From assembly GCA_024637305.1 (NCBI GenBank), contig JAGXFI010000079.1:1-64000 (forward strand): a DNA stretch of 64,000 bases, given 5' to 3'. The number at the start of each line of letters is the position of its first letter. Position 1 is the first letter of the stretch. Positions 58,416 to 64,000 of the stretch are shown here, piece after piece. The stretch comes from Sulfitobacter sp. (GTDB lineage: Bacteria; Pseudomonadota; Alphaproteobacteria; Rhodobacterales; Rhodobacteraceae). Made by a program: the position numbers and the translations under genes. The notes beneath the pieces are model-generated. The model did not search any database. It saw nothing but the letters and a program-made list of their open reading frames with translations, and was not told the origin of the DNA.

Positions 58416-58985
58416 ATGGCCGATACCAACCCTACCGCTCTGAACCTGCCGCAGGTCGATCCGTTGCCGGAGGCAACGCAAAAGTATTTCGACATTTGCA
58501 TGGAAAAGCTTGGGATGGTGCCGAACGTGCTGCGATCCTATGCGTTCGACATTGATAAGCTGAACGCCTTTACGGCGATGTACAACGACCTGATGCTGGG
58601 CAACTCGGCCCTTTCCAAGCTCGAGCGTGAGATGATCGCGGTCGCGGTCTCGTCGGTCAACAAATGCTATTATTGTCTTGTGGCCCATGGTGCGGCTGTG
58701 CGCGAATTGTCAGGCGATCCGGCCCTGGGGGAAGCGTTGGTGATGAACTACCGGGTCGCCAAGATTGACGGACGCCAGCGGGCGATGCTTGATTTCGCTG
58801 TGAAACTGACAGAATCCAGCGCCCGGGTCGAAGAGCCGGACCGTGACGCGCTGCGTGCGCACGGCTTCAGCGATCGGGACATTTTCGACATTGCGTCGGT
58901 CGCAGGGTTTTTCAATATGACCAACCGCGTTGCCAGCGGAATCGATATGCGCCCGAACGACGAATATCACGCGCAAGCGAGATGA
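58416..58985 (+). CDS. peroxidase-related enzyme (carboxymuconolactone decarboxylase/AhpD-like)
   Basis: 'LSKLEREMIAVAVSSVNKCYYCLVAHGAAVREL'. Confidence 0.94.
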   Translation: MADTNPTALNLPQVDPLPEATQKYFDICMEKLGMVPNVLRSYAFDIDKLNAFTAMYNDLMLGNSALSKLEREMIAVAVSSVNKCYYCLVAHGAAVRELSGDPALGEALVMNYRVAKIDGRQRAMLDFAVKLTESSARVEEPDRDALRAHGFSDRDIFDIASVAGFFNMTNRVASGIDMRPNDEYHAQAR

Positions 58986-59890
58986 TCGCGCGCGCGGCAT
59001 TGGTGGCAGGGCTGGCATTTGCGTCCCCGTTGGCCGCGCTCGAGCTTGCCTTGACGCCTAACGCTCGCCTGACGGTGGAACGAAACACTGCGCCCGACAG
59101 CTATAGCGCACCCGTAGGGGTATTCGCGGACGGTAAGGTGCCTGAACTGGTCGTCGAAGGCCAAATCGACCGCAGTGTCTGGCGTATCGAGGCACCGGGG
59201 CTGACGCCGCTTCAGGTCATGCGCCCCTTGCGTGACCAGATAGAAGCCGCTGGTTACAGCGTGATACTGGATTGTGCGGCAGAAACCTGTGGCGGCTATG
59301 ATTTCCGGTTTGCCACCGAAACGCTGCCGGGGCCGAATATGTACGTGAATATCCGTGCGTTTCATTTTCTGACGGCAATCAAGGGGCCGCAGGAATCACC
59401 CCGCGAAGTCGTCACGATCCTTTCAAGCAGCTCCGCGAGTTCCGCCTATGCACAGGTAATCCGCGCCTCCACGATCCTTGAGCAGACGCCCGCAGACACG
59501 GCACCGGTCCTTTCGGATGATTTCGCGCAGATATTTCTGGCGCAGGGGCACATCGTGCTGAGTGCGTTGGAATTCAACAGCGGAACATCGGATCTGGGTC
59601 AGGGGCCGTTTCCGCGTCTAGCGGCGCTTGCGGCGTTTCTCAAGGAACGTCCCACCGTGCGTATTGCGCTGGTCGGACATACCGATACCGTCGGGGGGTT
59701 GAATGCAAACATCGCGCTTTCGCGTCTGCGCGCCCAATCGGTGCGCGAACGCCTGATCAGCGCGCATGGCATCGCCCCGGACCGGGTCGAGGCCGAGGGG
59801 GTGGGTTATCTCGCGCCCGTGGCGTCAAACCTGACGGCCCAGGGGCGTGACGCCAATCGGCGGGTGGAGGCAGTACTGCTCGGGGAATGA
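58982..59890 (+). CDS. OmpA family protein
   Basis: Signal peptide; C-terminal OmpA 'RIALVGHTDTVGGLNANIALSRLRAQSVRERLISAHGIAPDRVEAEGVGYLAPVASN'. Confidence 0.93.
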   Translation: MIARAALVAGLAFASPLAALELALTPNARLTVERNTAPDSYSAPVGVFADGKVPELVVEGQIDRSVWRIEAPGLTPLQVMRPLRDQIEAAGYSVILDCAAETCGGYDFRFATETLPGPNMYVNIRAFHFLTAIKGPQESPREVVTILSSSSASSAYAQVIRASTILEQTPADTAPVLSDDFAQIFLAQGHIVLSALEFNSGTSDLGQGPFPRLAALAAFLKERPTVRIALVGHTDTVGGLNANIALSRLRAQSVRERLISAHGIAPDRVEAEGVGYLAPVASNLTAQGRDANRRVEAVLLGE

Positions 59891-59894
59891 AAAA

Positions 59895-59922
59895 GCCCTC
59901 AAAGAGTATCTTTGAGGGCCTT
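59895..59922 (+). terminator. hairpin terminator downstream of the OmpA-family gene
   Basis: GCCCTCAAAGA-gta-TCTTTGAGGGC. Confidence 0.75.
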
Positions 59923-59944
59923 GATGCTAAGAGTCGTAAAAGAT

Positions 59945-60850
59945 TTACCAGTCCGTCGGACCTTTTTCTGCAAAGGAATGGACCAGAAAGTCGATGAACG
60001 CGCGCACCTTGGGCTGTGTGAACCGGCCCGGCGGATAGACAGCGTAAATCCCTTGGGTTTCAAGCGGCAGATCGGGGATCGCGTCCTCTACCAGACCTTT
60101 TTCCATCGCTTCGGAATAAAGGAAGCTGGGCAGATACGCGATGCCAAGGCCAGATATCGCTGCGTTGAGCAAGGATTGCCCGTCGTTGACCGACAGCCAT
60201 CCCGCCGTGCGCACCTGACGTTTTTCCCCTGAAGGAGCGGTCAGTTTCCAGACGTTGCCCGAGGATTGGTTCGAGTAATGCAGCAACTTGTGCTCGTTCA
60301 AATCGTCGATCTTGGCCGGGTGACCGAATTTTGCGAAATACTCTGGTGAAGCGATCATGCGCTTGGTCGTTTCGGTCAGTTTTCGGGCGCGCAGCGTGCT
60401 GTCTTCCAGTTCTCCAATGCGCACGGCCATGTCGAACCCTTCGGAGATCAGTTCAACGTAGCGGTTGTTGAGCACCATATTGACCGTGATGTCCGGGAAA
60501 TCCGACAGAAATTCCGACAGAACCGGCGAAAGGTGATTGACCCCGAAATCGGTTGCAACAGAGATGCGCAGCAACCCCGAAGGTGCCGATTGCATGGACG
60601 TCACCAATGCGTCTGCTTCGCCGGCGTCATTCAACACGCGGCGGGCGCGGTCATAATAGGCCAGTCCTATTTCCGTTGGGCTGACCCGGCGTGTCGTGCG
60701 ATTGAGAAGCCGAGCGCCGAGGCGCGCTTCGAGCGACGAGACGTGCTTGGACACCGCCGACTTGGAGATGCCCATCTTTTTCGCAGCGTCCGTAAAGCCG
60801 CCCTGATCCACCACGGTGGCGAATGCTTCCATTTCTGTTAGGCGGTCCAT
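59945..60850 (-). CDS. LysR family transcriptional regulator
   Basis: 'MDRLTEMEAFATVVDQGGFTDAAKKMGISKSAVSKHVSSLEARLGARLLNRTTRRVSPTE'. Confidence 0.96.
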   Translation of the reverse strand: MDRLTEMEAFATVVDQGGFTDAAKKMGISKSAVSKHVSSLEARLGARLLNRTTRRVSPTEIGLAYYDRARRVLNDAGEADALVTSMQSAPSGLLRISVATDFGVNHLSPVLSEFLSDFPDITVNMVLNNRYVELISEGFDMAVRIGELEDSTLRARKLTETTKRMIASPEYFAKFGHPAKIDDLNEHKLLHYSNQSSGNVWKLTAPSGEKRQVRTAGWLSVNDGQSLLNAAISGLGIAYLPSFLYSEAMEKGLVEDAIPDLPLETQGIYAVYPPGRFTQPKVRAFIDFLVHSFAEKGPTDW

Positions 60851-60988
60851 GCCATTCCCTTCACGTCTATTTCAAGTGCAGGGTATGCTGGGCAATAAGG
60901 GCATAATCGCGGCGCATCTGGGACAGTAGCAAGGAAATTCTGTTAACGTCACTGGGGTGGAAACACCGGAAGAGCAATTTCAGAAGCC

Positions 60989-61930
60989 CTAAAACCAGCG
61001 AAAGTACCGCAACAATCCAACCATCACGATGGCAAGGACCAGCATGCCGGTGCACAGGATCCAGAATGCATCCGGGTGCTGCATCCCTGGCATTCCGGCG
61101 ATGTTGACGCCGAACAGCCCCGTCAAAAAGCCCAGCGGCAGGAACACAGCCGCGGCGATGGACAGCACATAGCCGTGCCGCGCCTGACGATGGGAGACGT
61201 TCAGATCGTGTTCTTCCTGTACCGTGATCAGACGTTCTTCGAGCGCGTCGAGCTCTTCGACCGCGATTGTGGTGCGGTTGGCGAGTTCGTGGAGCTTTAG
61301 CGAGTCGTGCAAGGGGATCATTGGCATGTCAATCGCGGCGAGCTTGTCGACCGCGTGGCGCTGCGGTTCAAGATACCGACCAAGCCGGATAACGCTGCGC
61401 CGTGTTTCGGGCAGATCTTTTGGCGGGGGCGTTCCTCTGTCCTCAAGATCATTTTCGTAGAACTCGGTAATCTTGGCGATGCTGGCGACTTCGGCCTGGA
61501 TGCGGGTAGTCAGGCGATTGATGAGGGCCTCAAGAAAGGCGGCGGTCGTGGGCGGTGCCTGATCGGCCTCGATCAGCTTTCGTATCTCGTCGAGCGCGAA
61601 AACGCGCCGGAGACGAACGGTGACCATCACGTTATCTTCGACCCACATACGGACCGACACCATCTGGTCGGTCTCCTGACCTTCGTTCATGTTGATGCCG
61701 CGCAGGTTCAGGATTAGACCACGACCGAAGGGATCACAGCGCGGTCGCGTTTCGGGTTGAAAAAGCGCTGCGGCGGGAATTTCCTCTAGCCATTTTGTAG
61801 CCCAGCCCGACAAATCGGCGTCAGACAAGTCAAAATGCCACCAGCGATAGGTTCCGGGGCCGGTAAGGGCATCGTCGTGCGGCACGGTGGAGGTGCCATC
61901 GGGGTGAATGTCGAAAACGCAAAGCGGCAT
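60989..61930 (-). CDS. CorA/ZntB family divalent cation transporter
   Basis: C-terminal 'GLFGVNIAGMPGMQHPDAFWILCTGMLVLAIVM' with GxN-type signature, cytoplasmic helices. Confidence 0.93.
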   Translation of the reverse strand: MPLCVFDIHPDGTSTVPHDDALTGPGTYRWWHFDLSDADLSGWATKWLEEIPAAALFQPETRPRCDPFGRGLILNLRGINMNEGQETDQMVSVRMWVEDNVMVTVRLRRVFALDEIRKLIEADQAPPTTAAFLEALINRLTTRIQAEVASIAKITEFYENDLEDRGTPPPKDLPETRRSVIRLGRYLEPQRHAVDKLAAIDMPMIPLHDSLKLHELANRTTIAVEELDALEERLITVQEEHDLNVSHRQARHGYVLSIAAAVFLPLGFLTGLFGVNIAGMPGMQHPDAFWILCTGMLVLAIVMVGLLRYFRWF

Positions 61931-61978
61931 CAGGCACCTGTTTTACCCTATGCTGCCGCCTTTTTCACTGCTGCGCAA

Positions 61979-64000
<2,022 letters not shown>

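Overview
64 kb of gene-dense, high-GC chromosome, most likely an alphaproteobacterium of the Rhodobacterales/Roseobacter type (inferred from gene content). About 60 coding regions are supportable. Main blocks: a GT14-like glycosyltransferase/sulfotransferase pair; a ~2.97-kb insertion-sequence-like element with 25-bp terminal inverted repeats (23/25 matches) and a very large, frame-split, zinc-finger transposase-like gene; an IclR-controlled operon predicted to degrade a salicylate-like aromatic acid through a CoA thioester and gentisate; a dipeptide/oligopeptide ABC transporter cluster with hydrolases, interrupted by an oppositely oriented HdeA-like gene; a cupin-XRE regulator/gabT pair; an ECF sigma/anti-sigma/DUF7282-like locus next to a decayed VPLPA-CTERM/CHRD-like gene; pqiA-pqiA-pqiB-pqiC and smpB; a sulfur cluster (mercaptopyruvate sulfurtransferase, aminotransferase, persulfide-dioxygenase-like, rhodanese); glnK-amtB; PBP1A; mlaA/mlaC; a type I secretion pair without a visible substrate; and housekeeping genes (rsmD, map, sfsA). 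No tRNA, rRNA, CRISPR array or prophage was recognised. The most unusual object is the IS-like element at 4362-7329. All family assignments are from reading the supplied translations; no database search was run.
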